In this document: positions 34,591 through 43,544 of the stretch, one piece after another
Layout: each line of letters begins with the position of its first letter
Numbering within the stretch: the first letter of the stretch is position 1
Assembly: GCF_008642355.1 (NCBI RefSeq)
Contig: NZ_CP029193.1
Coordinates: 2,876,001 to 2,940,000, forward strand
Length of the DNA stretch: 64,000 nucleotides
From: Streptomyces venezuelae
GTDB lineage: Bacteria; Actinomycetota; Actinomycetes; Streptomycetales; Streptomycetaceae
Direction of reading: 5' to 3'
The notes under the pieces: generated by a model
The model's input: the letters and a program-made list of their open reading frames with translations, nothing else
What the model was told of the DNA's origin: nothing
Databases searched by the model: none
Translations under genes and position numbers: made by a program

Positions 34591-35889
34591 TCAGCGGCCC
34601 TCGACGGGGACGAAGTCGCGGAGGACCTCGCCCGTGTAGATCTGGCGCGGGCGGCCGATGCGCGAACCCGGCTCCTTGATCATCTCGTGCCACTGGGCGA
34701 TCCAGCCCGGCAGGCGGCCGAGGGCGAACAGGACCGTGAACATCTCGGTCGGGAAGCCCATCGCGCGGTAGATGAGGCCGGTGTAGAAGTCGACGTTCGG
34801 GTAGAGCTTGCGCTCGACGAAGTAGTCGTCGGCCAGCGCGTGCTCCTCCAGCTTCAGCGCGATGTCGAGCAGCTCGTCGGACTTGCCGAGCGCCGAGAGG
34901 ACGTCGTGCGCCGCCGCCTTGATGATCTTCGCCCGGGGGTCGAAGTTCTTGTAGACGCGGTGCCCGAAGCCCATGAGCTTCACGCCGTCTTCCTTGTTCT
35001 TCACCTTGCGGATGAAGGTGTCGACGTCGCCGCCGGAGGCCTGGATGCCTTCCAGCATCTCCAGGACCGACTGGTTGGCGCCGCCGTGCAGCGGGCCCCA
35101 CAGCGCCGAGATGCCGGCGGAGATCGAGGCGAACATGTTCGCCTGCGAGGAGCCGACCAGACGCACGGTGGACGTCGAACAGTTCTGCTCGTGGTCCGCG
35201 TGCAGGATCAGGAGCTTGTCGAGCGCGTTGACCACGACCGGGTCCAGCTCGTACTCGGCGGCGGGCACCGAGAACGTCATGCGCAGGAAGTTCTCGACGT
35301 AGCCGAGGTCGTTGCGCGGGTAGACGACCGGGTGGCCCTGCGACTTCTTGTACGCGTAGGCCGCGATCGTCGGAAGCTTGGCGAGAAGGCGGATCGTCGA
35401 CAGGTGACGCTGCTTCTCGTCGAACGGGTTGTGGCTGTCCTGGTAGAACGTCGACAGCGCGCTGACCACGGACGACAGCATCGCCATCGGGTGGGCGTCA
35501 CGCGGGAAGCCGTCGTAGAACCGCTTGACGTCCTCGTGCAGCAGGGTGTGCTGCGTGATCTCGTTCTTGAACGTGGCCAGCTCGTCGACCTTCGGCAGCT
35601 CGCCGTTGATCAGGAGGTACGCCACCTCGGTGAAGGTGGAGCGCTCGGCCAGCTGCTCGATCGGGTAGCCGCGGTACCGGAGGATGCCCTGTTCGCCGTC
35701 GAGATAGGTGATGGCGGATTTATAGGCGGCGGTGTTGCCATAGCCGCTGTCCAGGGTCACCAGACCGGTCTGGGCGCGGAGCTTCCCGATGTCGAAGCCC
35801 TTGTCGCCGACGGTCGACTCGATCACCGGGTAGGTGTACTCGTCGTCGCCGTACCGCAGTACTACACCGTTGTTAGCGTTCTCGCTCAC
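34591..35889 (-). CDS. gltA: Citrate synthase
   Basis: 432 aa from GTG 35889, with GAGGGA 4 nt upstream; a GTG four codons earlier is possible. N-terminal VVLRYGDDEYTYPVIESTVG is typical of hexameric type II bacterial citrate synthases. Catalytic residues lie in LHADHEQNCST, GPLHGGANQ, GFGHRVYKNFDPRA and NVDFYTG. Condenses acetyl-CoA with oxaloacetate at the entry of the TCA cycle. Single gene with its own terminator. Confidence 0.96.
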   Translation of the reverse strand: MSENANNGVVLRYGDDEYTYPVIESTVGDKGFDIGKLRAQTGLVTLDSGYGNTAAYKSAITYLDGEQGILRYRGYPIEQLAERSTFTEVAYLLINGELPKVDELATFKNEITQHTLLHEDVKRFYDGFPRDAHPMAMLSSVVSALSTFYQDSHNPFDEKQRHLSTIRLLAKLPTIAAYAYKKSQGHPVVYPRNDLGYVENFLRMTFSVPAAEYELDPVVVNALDKLLILHADHEQNCSTSTVRLVGSSQANMFASISAGISALWGPLHGGANQSVLEMLEGIQASGGDVDTFIRKVKNKEDGVKLMGFGHRVYKNFDPRAKIIKAAAHDVLSALGKSDELLDIALKLEEHALADDYFVERKLYPNVDFYTGLIYRAMGFPTEMFTVLFALGRLPGWIAQWHEMIKEPGSRIGRPRQIYTGEVLRDFVPVEGR

Positions 35890-36070
35890 GTCATCCCTCA
35901 CCGACGTTGTGCCTCTTCTTCGAGGTGCCCTGACTGTCTCTACCATCCCCCATTTGGCCCTGGAGAGTGCACTCGGGGTCGACCATTGGGCCTATTGGCG
36001 GCACTCAGTGCCGCCAACCTGCTCATCCTGCCCCCTTCGCCCCGGTTCCGGAAGTGCTGTGTGAGGTTTC

Positions 36071-38338
36071 CTACTCGTTTGATCGATCAAAACGTCCAGG
36101 GCCTGCTCCGCGGCGCCCGGGAAGCCCGGAAAGCCGGAAGTCCAGGGCCGTGCAGCGCCTGCCCGCGGAGACCGTGCGCACTGCCTGTCCCAGAGCCTTG
36201 CGCGAACCGACCAGAACGACCAGCCTCTTGGCGCGTGTCACGGCGGTGTAGAGCAGATTGCGCTGCAGCATCATCCACGCGCCGGTGGTGACCGGGATCA
36301 CCACCGCCGGATACTCGCTGCCCTGGGAGCGGTGGATCGTCACCGCGTAGGCGTGCGCCAGCTCGTCCAGTTCGTCGAAGTCGTACGGAACTTCCTCGTC
36401 CTCGTCCGTGCGGACGGTGAGCCGCTGCTCGTCGGCGTCCAGGGCGGTGACGACACCGACCGTGCCGTTGAAGACACCGTTCTGCCCTTTTTCGTAGTTG
36501 TTGCGGATTTGCGTGACCTTGTCCCCCACCCGGAACACCCGGCCGCCGAACCGCTTCTCGGGCAGGTCCGGTCTGGCGGGCGTGATGGCCTGCTGGAGGA
36601 GTCCGTTGAGGTTGCCCGCGCCGGCGGGCCCGCGGTGCATGGGGGCGAGGACCTGCACGTCGCGCCGCGGGTCCAGGCCGAACTTCTTGGGGATGCGGTG
36701 CGCGGCGACGTCCACCGTCACACGGCCCGCGTCCTCGGTCTCCTCCTCGACGAAGAGGAAGAAGTCCTTCATGCCCTGGGTGATGGGCGGGACACCGGAG
36801 TTGATGCGGTGGGCGTTGGTGACGACGCCCGACTCCTGGGCCTGCCGGAAGATGCGGGTGAGGCGGACGGCGGGGATGGGGCTCTCGTCGCTGAGCATGT
36901 CGCGCAGCACTTCTCCCGCGCCGACGCTGGGCAGCTGGTCGACGTCGCCCACGAAGAGCAGGTGGGCCCCGGGCGGGACGGCCTTCACCAGTTTGTTGGC
37001 GAGCAGCAGGTCGAGCATGGACGCCTCGTCGACGACGACCAGATCGGCGTCGAGGGGCCGGTCCTTGTCGTACGCCGCGTCTCCCCCGGGCTTCAGTTCG
37101 AGCAGCCGGTGCACGGTGGAGGCCTCGGCCCCGGTGAGCTCGGCGAGGCGCTTGGCGGCGCGGCCCGTGGGGGCGGCGAGGACGACTTTGGCCTTCTTCG
37201 CGCGGGCCAGCTCGACGACGGAGCGGACCGTGAAGGACTTGCCGCAGCCGGGTCCGCCGGTCAGGACGGCGACCTTCTGCGTCAGGGCGAGCCTGACCGC
37301 CTCCTTCTGCTCGGGCGCGAGCTCGGCGCCGGTGCGGGCGGCGAGCCAGGCGAGCGCCTTGTCCCAGGCGACGTCCTGGAAGGCGGGCATGCGGTCGTCG
37401 CCGGTCCTGAGGAGCCGCAACAGCTGGCCGGCCAGGGACAGTTCGGCACGGTGGAACGGGACGAGGTAGACGGCGGCGATGTCATCGCCCCCGTCCGGGT
37501 CGGGCAGCGCCTCGCGGACGACGCCCTCCTCCTCCCCCGCGAGCTCGGCGAGGCAGTCGATGACCAGGCCCGTGTCGACCTGGAGCAGCTTCACCGCGTC
37601 CGCGATGAGGCGCTCCTCGGGGAGGTAGCAGTTCCCCTGGTCGGTGGATTGCGAAAGGGCGTACTGGAGACCGGCCTTGACGCGCTCCGGGCTGTCGTGC
37701 GGGATGCCCACGGACTGCGCGATGCGGTCGGCGGTGAGGAAGCCGATGCCCCAGACGTCTGCCGCCAGGCGGTAGGGCTCGTTCTTCACCACGGAGATCG
37801 ACGCGTCCGCGTACTTCTTGTAGATGCGCACGGCGATGGAGGTGGAGACGCCGACGCCTTGGAGGAAGACCATGACTTCCTTGATGGCCTTCTGCTCCTC
37901 CCAGGCGGCGGCGATCATCTTCGTCCGCTTGGGGCCGAGGCCCGGCACTTCGACGAGGCGCTGCGGAGCGGTCTCGATGATGTCGAGGGTGTCGACGCCG
38001 AAGTGGGTGGTGATGCGGTCGGCCATGACGGGGCCGATGCCCTTGATGAGGCCGGAGCCGAGATAGCGGCGGATGCCCTGGATGGTGGCGGGCAGCACCG
38101 TCGTGTAGTTCTCGACCGTGAACTGCTTGCCGTACTGCGGGTGGGAGCCCCAGCGGCCGTGCATGCGCAGCGATTCGCCCGCCTGCGCGCCGAGCAGCGC
38201 GCCGACGACCGTGAGCAGGTCACCGGAGCCACGGCCCGTGTCGACGCGCGCGACCGTGTAACCCGTCTCTTCGTTGGCGTACGTGATGCGTTCGAGGACC
38301 CCCTCGAGCACCGCCGACGCTGCAGCTGGACTCGACAT
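36071..38338 (-). CDS. recD2: ATP-dependent RecD-like DNA helicase (RecD2)
   Basis: 755 aa. N-terminal OB-like and helix-hairpin-helix region (LGSGLIKGIGPVMADRI; EVPGLGPKRTKMI) that RecD of RecBCD lacks and RecD2 has. Superfamily 1B helicase motifs: Walker A GGPGCGKS, DEASM in motif II (VVVDEASMLD), GDVDQLPSVGAGEVL, and VTIHRSQGSEY near the C terminus. 5'-3' helicase acting in DNA repair without RecB or RecC. The C-terminal 30 residues are a Gly/Arg tail. Isolated gene. Confidence 0.94.
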   Translation of the reverse strand: MSSPAAASAVLEGVLERITYANEETGYTVARVDTGRGSGDLLTVVGALLGAQAGESLRMHGRWGSHPQYGKQFTVENYTTVLPATIQGIRRYLGSGLIKGIGPVMADRITTHFGVDTLDIIETAPQRLVEVPGLGPKRTKMIAAAWEEQKAIKEVMVFLQGVGVSTSIAVRIYKKYADASISVVKNEPYRLAADVWGIGFLTADRIAQSVGIPHDSPERVKAGLQYALSQSTDQGNCYLPEERLIADAVKLLQVDTGLVIDCLAELAGEEEGVVREALPDPDGGDDIAAVYLVPFHRAELSLAGQLLRLLRTGDDRMPAFQDVAWDKALAWLAARTGAELAPEQKEAVRLALTQKVAVLTGGPGCGKSFTVRSVVELARAKKAKVVLAAPTGRAAKRLAELTGAEASTVHRLLELKPGGDAAYDKDRPLDADLVVVDEASMLDLLLANKLVKAVPPGAHLLFVGDVDQLPSVGAGEVLRDMLSDESPIPAVRLTRIFRQAQESGVVTNAHRINSGVPPITQGMKDFFLFVEEETEDAGRVTVDVAAHRIPKKFGLDPRRDVQVLAPMHRGPAGAGNLNGLLQQAITPARPDLPEKRFGGRVFRVGDKVTQIRNNYEKGQNGVFNGTVGVVTALDADEQRLTVRTDEDEEVPYDFDELDELAHAYAVTIHRSQGSEYPAVVIPVTTGAWMMLQRNLLYTAVTRAKRLVVLVGSRKALGQAVRTVSAGRRCTALDFRLSGLPGRRGAGPGRFDRSNE

Positions 38339-38392
38339 GATCCGACGCTACCGCCCGGCACCGACAGCGTGGTGAGCCTGTGGACAACTTCG

Positions 38393-38423
38393 AAGGGGCC
38401 CGGCCTCCCAGCCGGACCCCTTC
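38393..38423. terminator. Hairpin with T run between divergent genes
   Basis: GAAGGGG-CCCGGC / GCCGG-A-CCCCTTC (38392-38423) followed on the plus strand by GGGTTTTCCCC. It lies between two divergent starts, so it is an isolated hairpin rather than the end of a known gene; it may terminate antisense RNA. Confidence 0.5.
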
Positions 38424-38452
38424 GGGTTTTCCCCTCCCCTGTCAGAACTCGC

Positions 38453-38495
38453 GATCCCCCCGGATCCCCCGGATCCCCCCAGATCCTGGTTCCCC
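38453..38495 (+). repeat. Short tandem GATCCCCC repeat
   Basis: Three copies of GATCCCCC(C) spaced 9-10 nt (38453, 38463, 38472), then a degenerate one. It lies about 135 nt upstream of the DUF937 gene. Confidence 0.6.
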
Positions 38496-38627
38496 CCTCA
38501 TAAGCCCTGACGCCATATACGACACGCGTCGTGCCCGGAGGGTTGCACCGCGTTGCCGACTTTTTTTCCGGCGGCTCCGGACCGGCTCCAGATGCCCGCA
38601 AAGCGGGACGGACGTAGCGTTTGTCGC

Positions 38628-39164
38628 ATGAGCGATGATTCCCAGACCTCTGAGCCGCGGTCCTTCGAGCAGGACGTCCTCGACGAGCTCGGGGACGACC
38701 GGCTCCAGGAGATCGCGGGCCTGCTCGGCACGGACGCGTCCGGCGCGCGGGACGTCGTCGGCACGACCGCGTCCGCGCTGTCCGGAGACATCCGGGGCCG
38801 CGCCGCCGACCCGGCGGAGGCCGACGAGGTGCGGCAGGCCTTCGCCGAGGTCGGGCCCGCCGATCCCACCCCGCAGGGGATCGCCGCGCTCGGCGGCGGC
38901 CTCGGCGGTCTCGTCGGCGGCGGGATGATGGCCGGCATGCTCGCGAAGGTGAGCAAGCCGGTGGCGAACGCGGTCTCCAAGAAGACCGGCATCCCGGCAG
39001 CGAAGGTCACCCGCGTGATCGAGATGCTGATCCCCGTGGTGCTCGCCGTGGTCTCCAAGCGGGCGGCGCGCACCAAGGGCCCCGGTGCGGCGAGCGGTTC
39101 CGCGCCCGGTTCCGGCGGCGGTCTCGGTGACCTGCTGGGTCAGATCCTGGGCGGCAAGAAGTAG
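38628..39164 (+). CDS. DUF937-type protein (178 aa)
   Basis: ATG 38628. Acidic N-terminal half with helices (FEQDVLDELGDDRLQEIAGLLGTD), a Gly-rich segment AALGGGLGGLVGGGMMAGML that could insert in membrane, and a tail ending in GLGDLLGQILGGKK. The GDLLGxILGG ending is the DUF937/YidB hallmark. Function unknown. No operon partner on the same strand. Confidence 0.82.
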   Translation: MSDDSQTSEPRSFEQDVLDELGDDRLQEIAGLLGTDASGARDVVGTTASALSGDIRGRAADPAEADEVRQAFAEVGPADPTPQGIAALGGGLGGLVGGGMMAGMLAKVSKPVANAVSKKTGIPAAKVTRVIEMLIPVVLAVVSKRAARTKGPGAASGSAPGSGGGLGDLLGQILGGKK

Positions 39165-39188
39165 GACGTACGGCGCGGAGGTCCCGCC

Positions 39189-40025
39189 TCACGCGTGTGC
39201 GCGGAACCGTTCGGCCGTCTCCCGCAGCACTTCGCCCCCGTCCCGCGCCCACAGGCCCTCGTTGAAGATCTCCACCTCGATCGGCCCGCGGTGACCGGCG
39301 GCGTCCACGGCTGCCCGGAAGGCCCTGAAGTCGACGCAGCCGTCCCCCAGTTGGCCGCGCCCCAGGAGCACCCCCGCGGGCAGCGGTGTGATCCAGTCGG
39401 CGAGTTGGAAGGCGTGCAGACGGCCGCCCTGGCCCGCCCTGGCGATCTGCGCGGGCGCCAGGTCGTCCCACCACACGTGGTACGTGTCCACGACCACGCC
39501 GACCTGGTGTGCGGGGAAGCGTTCCGCGAGGTCGAGCGCCTGGCCGAGGGTGGAGACCACGCAGCGGTCCGAGGCGAACATCGGGTGCAGCGGCTCGATG
39601 GCGAGGCGCACGCCCCGCTCCTCGGCGTAGGGCCCGAGGACGGCGAGCGCGTCCGCGACGCGCTCGCGCGCGCCCACCAGGTCCTTGCTGCCGGGCGGGA
39701 GGCCTCCCGAGACCAGGACGAGGGTGTCCGTGCCGAGCGCCGCCGCCTCGTCGACGGCCGCGCGGTTGTCGTCGAGGGCACGCGCGCGTGACGCCTCCTC
39801 GATGTCCGTGAGGAAGCCGCCCCGGCACAGGCTCGTCACCGTGAGCCCCGTGTCCCGCATGAGGCGGGCGGCGCGCTCGACGCCGTACTCCTGGACCGGC
39901 GCCCGCCACAGGCCGACGGCGCCGATGCCCTCCTTGGCGCAGCCTTCGGCGAGTTCGGGCAGCGACCACTGCTTGACGGTCTCCTGGTTGACGCTCAGCC
40001 GCGACGGCTGCACCGGCTCGCTCAT
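39189..40025 (-). CDS. TIM-barrel sugar phosphate isomerase/epimerase
   Basis: 278 aa of the AP-endonuclease-2 superfamily (xylose-isomerase-like barrel). Metal-binding residues are visible in LAIEPLHPMF, VVVDTYHVWWDD, HAFQLADWITP and IEVEIFNEGLW. Last gene of a three-gene operon after a Gfo/Idh/MocA oxidoreductase and a DUF993 protein; its ATG overlaps the DUF993 stop (ATGA). Likely isomerises or epimerises a keto sugar produced by the oxidoreductase; the substrate is unknown. Confidence 0.88.
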   Translation of the reverse strand: MSEPVQPSRLSVNQETVKQWSLPELAEGCAKEGIGAVGLWRAPVQEYGVERAARLMRDTGLTVTSLCRGGFLTDIEEASRARALDDNRAAVDEAAALGTDTLVLVSGGLPPGSKDLVGARERVADALAVLGPYAEERGVRLAIEPLHPMFASDRCVVSTLGQALDLAERFPAHQVGVVVDTYHVWWDDLAPAQIARAGQGGRLHAFQLADWITPLPAGVLLGRGQLGDGCVDFRAFRAAVDAAGHRGPIEVEIFNEGLWARDGGEVLRETAERFRAHA

Positions 40026-41182
40026 CGGGGCACTCCGTGGACGGTGAGCAGGGACCGCATGCGGTCGGCCGCGAGCTCCGGGTCGGGGAACAGGCCCAGC
40101 CCGTCGGCGAGTTCGTAGGCGCGGGCCAGGTGGGGCAGGGAGCGGGCCGACTGGAGACCGCCGACCATCGTGAAGTGGCTCTGGTGTCCGGCGAGCCAGG
40201 CGAGCAGGACGACGCCGGTCTTGTAGTAGCGGGTGGGGGTTTCGAAGAGGTGCCGGGAGAGCTCGACGGTGGGGTCGAGGAGGGCGCGGAACCGCCTCGC
40301 GTCCTCGGTGTCCAGGGCCCGTACGGCCTCGGCGGCGAGGGGGCCCAGCGGGTCGAAGATGCCGAGCAGGGCGTGGCTGAAGCCGTGGTCGTCCCCGGCG
40401 ATCAGTTCGGGGTAGTGGAAGTCGTCGCCGGTGTAGCAGCGGACGCCGTCGGGGAGGCGGCGGCGCAGGGCGATCTCGCGGCCGGCGTCCAGGAGGGAGA
40501 CCTTGATGCCGTCGACCTTGTCGGGGTGGGCTTTGATCACCGCCAGGAAGGTCTCGGTGGCGGCGTCCAGGTCGGCGTCGCCCCAGTAGCCCTCCAGGGC
40601 GGGGTCGAACATGGGGCCGAGCCAGTGCAGGATCACGGGCTCGGAGGCCTGGCGCAGCAGGTGGCCGTACGTCTCCACGTAGTCGTCGGGTGACGTGGCC
40701 GCGGCGGCGAGGGCGCGGGACGCCATGAGGATGGGCTGGGCGCCGGCCGCGTCGACGAGGGCGAGCTGCTCCTCGTACGCGCTCCTGACCTCGGGCAGGG
40801 TCGCCGGGCCCGCGAGTTGGTCGGTGCCGACGCCGCAGGCGATGCGTCCCCCGACGGCCTTCGCCGCTGCGGCCGACCGCCGGATCAGCTCGGCGGCTCC
40901 CGCCCAGTCCAGGCCCATGCCGCGCTGCGCGGTGTCCATGGCCTCGGCGACGCCCAGGCCGTGCGACCAGAGGTGGCGGCGGAAGGCGAGGGTGGCGTCC
41001 CAGTCGACGGCGGCGGGGCCGTCCGGGGACACGTCGGCGAACGGGTCGGCGACGACGTGTGCGGCGGAGAAGACCGTGCGCGAGGCGAGCGGGGGCCCGC
41101 CGGGGGCCGTGGGCGGGGGCTCGTCGCGCGGGGTGTACGCGCGCGTGCCGCCGCCCGTGACGGGGAGCGGGAGGGTGGTCAC
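40022..41182 (-). CDS. DUF993 protein (dihydrodipicolinate synthase-like barrel)
   Basis: 386 aa from GTG 41182, overlapping the upstream oxidoreductase stop (GTGA). About 35 Pro/Gly-rich residues precede the barrel. VDWDATLAFRRHLWSHGLGVAEAMDTAQRGMGLDW, the lysine in DGIKVSLLDAG (a possible Schiff-base Lys of class I aldolases) and RCYTGDDFHYPELIAGD support an aldolase-like (beta/alpha)8 fold. The family has no established reaction. Context suggests retro-aldol cleavage of a modified sugar. Confidence 0.85.
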   Translation of the reverse strand: MTTLPLPVTGGGTRAYTPRDEPPPTAPGGPPLASRTVFSAAHVVADPFADVSPDGPAAVDWDATLAFRRHLWSHGLGVAEAMDTAQRGMGLDWAGAAELIRRSAAAAKAVGGRIACGVGTDQLAGPATLPEVRSAYEEQLALVDAAGAQPILMASRALAAAATSPDDYVETYGHLLRQASEPVILHWLGPMFDPALEGYWGDADLDAATETFLAVIKAHPDKVDGIKVSLLDAGREIALRRRLPDGVRCYTGDDFHYPELIAGDDHGFSHALLGIFDPLGPLAAEAVRALDTEDARRFRALLDPTVELSRHLFETPTRYYKTGVVLLAWLAGHQSHFTMVGGLQSARSLPHLARAYELADGLGLFPDPELAADRMRSLLTVHGVPR

Positions 41183-42330
41183 AGGGCGATCTCCGGTACG
41201 TCGATGCGCCGGCCCTCGGCGGACGACTTGAGTCCCAGTTCGGCGAGCTGTACGCCGCGTGCGCCCGCGAGGAGGTCCCAGTGGTAGGGGCCGTCGGCGT
41301 AGATGTGCTTGAGGAAGAGCTCCCACTGTGCCTTGAAGCCGTTGTCGAAGTCGCCGTTGTCGGGCACTTCCTGCCACTGGTCGCGGAAGGAGTGGGTGGC
41401 GGGCAGGTCCGGGTTCCAGACCGGCTTCGGTGTCGTACCGCGGTGCTGTACGCGGCAGTTACGCAGGCCCGCGACGGCGGATCCCTCGGTCCCGTCGACC
41501 TGGAACTCCACGAGCTCGTCGCGGTTGACGCGCACCGTCCACGACGAGTTGATCTGCGCGACGGTGCCGCCGTCCAGCTCGAAGATGCCGTACGCGGCGT
41601 CGTCGGCGGTGGCGTCGTAGGGTTTGCCGCGCTCGTCCCAGCGCTGCGGGATGTGCGTGGCGGTGAGCGCCTGGACGCTGCGGACGCGGCCGAACAGCTC
41701 GTGCAGGACGTACTCCCAGTGCGGGAACATGTCGACGACGATGCCGCCGCCGTCCTCGCTCCGGTAGTTCCAGGACGGGCGCTGGGCGGACTGCCAGTCG
41801 CCCTCGAAGACCCAGTAGCCGAACTCGCCGCGCACGGACAGGATCCGGCCGAAGAAGCCGCCGTCGATGAGGCGCTTCAGTTTGCGCAGGCCCGGCAGAA
41901 AGAGCTTGTCCTGCACGACGCCGTGCTTGATGCCGGCGGTCTCCGCGAGGCGCGCGAGGCCCAGGGCCGCGTCGAGTCCGGTGGCGCTCGGCTTCTCGGT
42001 GTAGATGTGCTTGCCCGCGGCGATGGCCCGCTTGAGGGCGTCCTCGCGCGCGGAGGTGACCTGCGCGTCGAAGTAGATGTCGACGGAGGGGTCGGCGAGC
42101 ACCGCGTCGAGGTCGGTCGAGTACCGCTCCAGGCCGTACTGCCCGGTGAGGGCGCGCAGGGCGTGCTCCTTGCGGCCGACGAGGACGGGTTCGGGCCACA
42201 GCACGGTGCCGTCGCCCAGATCGAGGCCTCCCTGTTTCCGGAGGGCCAGGATCGAGCGGACCAGATGCTGGTGGTGGCCCATGCGTCCGGTGACGCCGTT
42301 CATGGCGATGCGCACCGTCTTGCGTGTCAC
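41179..42330 (-). CDS. Gfo/Idh/MocA-family oxidoreductase
   Basis: 383 aa from GTG 42330, with GGAGGGA 7 nt upstream. Rossmann N terminus (VRIAMNGVTGRMGHHQHL), EKP motif of the family (HIYTEKPSATGL) and the C-terminal substrate domain (GGIVVDMFPHWEYVLHELFG, with His/Asp candidates for catalysis). NAD(P)-dependent sugar dehydrogenase, likely making a keto sugar. First gene of the operon; two LacI-type operators lie just upstream (42351-42386). Confidence 0.92.
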   Translation of the reverse strand: MTRKTVRIAMNGVTGRMGHHQHLVRSILALRKQGGLDLGDGTVLWPEPVLVGRKEHALRALTGQYGLERYSTDLDAVLADPSVDIYFDAQVTSAREDALKRAIAAGKHIYTEKPSATGLDAALGLARLAETAGIKHGVVQDKLFLPGLRKLKRLIDGGFFGRILSVRGEFGYWVFEGDWQSAQRPSWNYRSEDGGGIVVDMFPHWEYVLHELFGRVRSVQALTATHIPQRWDERGKPYDATADDAAYGIFELDGGTVAQINSSWTVRVNRDELVEFQVDGTEGSAVAGLRNCRVQHRGTTPKPVWNPDLPATHSFRDQWQEVPDNGDFDNGFKAQWELFLKHIYADGPYHWDLLAGARGVQLAELGLKSSAEGRRIDVPEIAL

Positions 42331-42350
42331 GAAGGTCCCTCCGTAGATGC

Positions 42351-42386
42351 GTAGCAAGCGCTCTCCGCCGCGTAGCAAGCGCTTTC
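42351..42386. promoter_or_regulatory. Paired LacI-type operators
   Basis: Two nearly identical sites, GTAGCAAGCGCTCTC (42351-42365) and GTAGCAAGCGCTTTC (42372-42386), 14 of 15 bases equal, each with the AGCGCT core of LacI/GalR operators. Spacing is 21 bp, two helical turns, so two dimers would sit on one face of the DNA. Located between the oxidoreductase gene and lacI, so both can be controlled. Confidence 0.85.
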
Positions 42387-42485
42387 TATCTGGAGGCAAG
42401 CTAGCCTGCCGCACAAGGTTCGGACAAGGGCTTCGGTCGACAGCGGTGACCGGCCGGGACAAACGGGTGACCGGAGGACGATGAG

Positions 42486-43529
42486 ATGACCGTGACCCTG
42501 GCGGACGTGGCGGCCCGCGCGCAGGTCTCCCCCGCCACCGTCTCCCGCGTGCTGAACGGCAACTACCCGGTGGCCGCCGCGACGCGCGAACGCGTCCTGC
42601 GCGCGGTCGACGAGCTCGACTACGTCCTCAACGGCCCCGCGAGCGCGCTCGCCGCCGCCACCTCCGACCTGGTCGGCATCCTCGTCAACGACATCGCCGA
42701 CCCCTTCTTCGGCATCATGGCGGGCGCCGTGCAGTCCGAGATCGGCGGTCCCGGCGGGCGGGCGGGCGGCGAGCGGATGGCCGTCGTCTGCAACACGGGC
42801 GGCTCTCCCGAGCGCGAACTCACGTACCTCACGCTCCTTCAGCGCCAACGCGCCGCCGCCGTGATCCTCACCGGCGGCGCCATCGAGGACGCCGAGCACG
42901 CCGACGCGATCGCCGGGAAGCTGCGTCGCCTCACGGAGGCGGGCACGCGCGTGGTGCTGTGCGGCAGGCCGCCGTCGCCGGACACCGACGCGGTGGCGCT
43001 CACCTTCGACAACCGCGGCGGCGGCCGGCGGCTGACGGACCACCTGGTGAACCTCGGCCACCGCCGGATCGGTTACATCGCGGGCCCCGAGGAGCGCACG
43101 ACCACCCGCCACCGCCTGGAGGGCCACCGCGCCGCCCTCGCCGCGCGCGGCGTCCCCGACGACCCGGCGCTGACGGTCCACGGCCCCTACGACCGCCGCT
43201 CCGGCTACGACGCCACGGACGAACTCCTGCGCCGCGCCCCCGACCTGACGGCCGTCGTCGCCGCCAACGACACGGTGGCGCTCGGCGCGTGCGCGGCCCT
43301 GCGCGACAAGGGTCTGCGCATCCCGGACGACGTGTCGGTCGCGGGCTTCGACGACCTGCCGTTCAGCATCGACGCGGTGCCCGCGCTCACGACGGTGCGA
43401 CTCCCGCTCCACGAGGCGGGCGCCCGCGCGGGCCGCATCGCGATGAGCAAGGAGAAACCGCCGCCGGGCGGTGTGGCGACGGTGCACGGGGAGCTGATGG
43501 TGCGCGGGTCCACGGCGGGACCCCGGTAG
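42486..43529 (+). CDS. LacI/GalR-family transcriptional regulator
   Basis: 347 aa. N-terminal HTH TLADVAARAQVSPATVSRVLNG with hinge helix (GPASALAAATS), then a periplasmic-binding-like sensor domain (DLVGILVNDIADPFFGIMAGAV; VSVAGFDDLPFSIDAVPALTTVRLP). GGAGG 8 nt upstream. Divergent from the oxidoreductase-DUF993-isomerase operon with two operators between. It should repress that operon until a sugar effector binds. Confidence 0.94.
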   Translation: MTVTLADVAARAQVSPATVSRVLNGNYPVAAATRERVLRAVDELDYVLNGPASALAAATSDLVGILVNDIADPFFGIMAGAVQSEIGGPGGRAGGERMAVVCNTGGSPERELTYLTLLQRQRAAAVILTGGAIEDAEHADAIAGKLRRLTEAGTRVVLCGRPPSPDTDAVALTFDNRGGGRRLTDHLVNLGHRRIGYIAGPEERTTTRHRLEGHRAALAARGVPDDPALTVHGPYDRRSGYDATDELLRRAPDLTAVVAANDTVALGACAALRDKGLRIPDDVSVAGFDDLPFSIDAVPALTTVRLPLHEAGARAGRIAMSKEKPPPGGVATVHGELMVRGSTAGPR

Positions 43530-43544
43530 CGGCACCCTCGCACG

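Noticed and set aside
34292..34639. Short open frame starting M-Q-E-D-V-L-G-D-V
   Set aside because: It passes through the gltA terminator and overlaps the gltA 3' end; the repeated motif is explained by the stem-loop repeats in DNA.
38453..38495. GATCCCCC repeats as a CRISPR-like array
   Set aside because: Units are 8-10 nt with no spacers of protospacer length and no cas genes.
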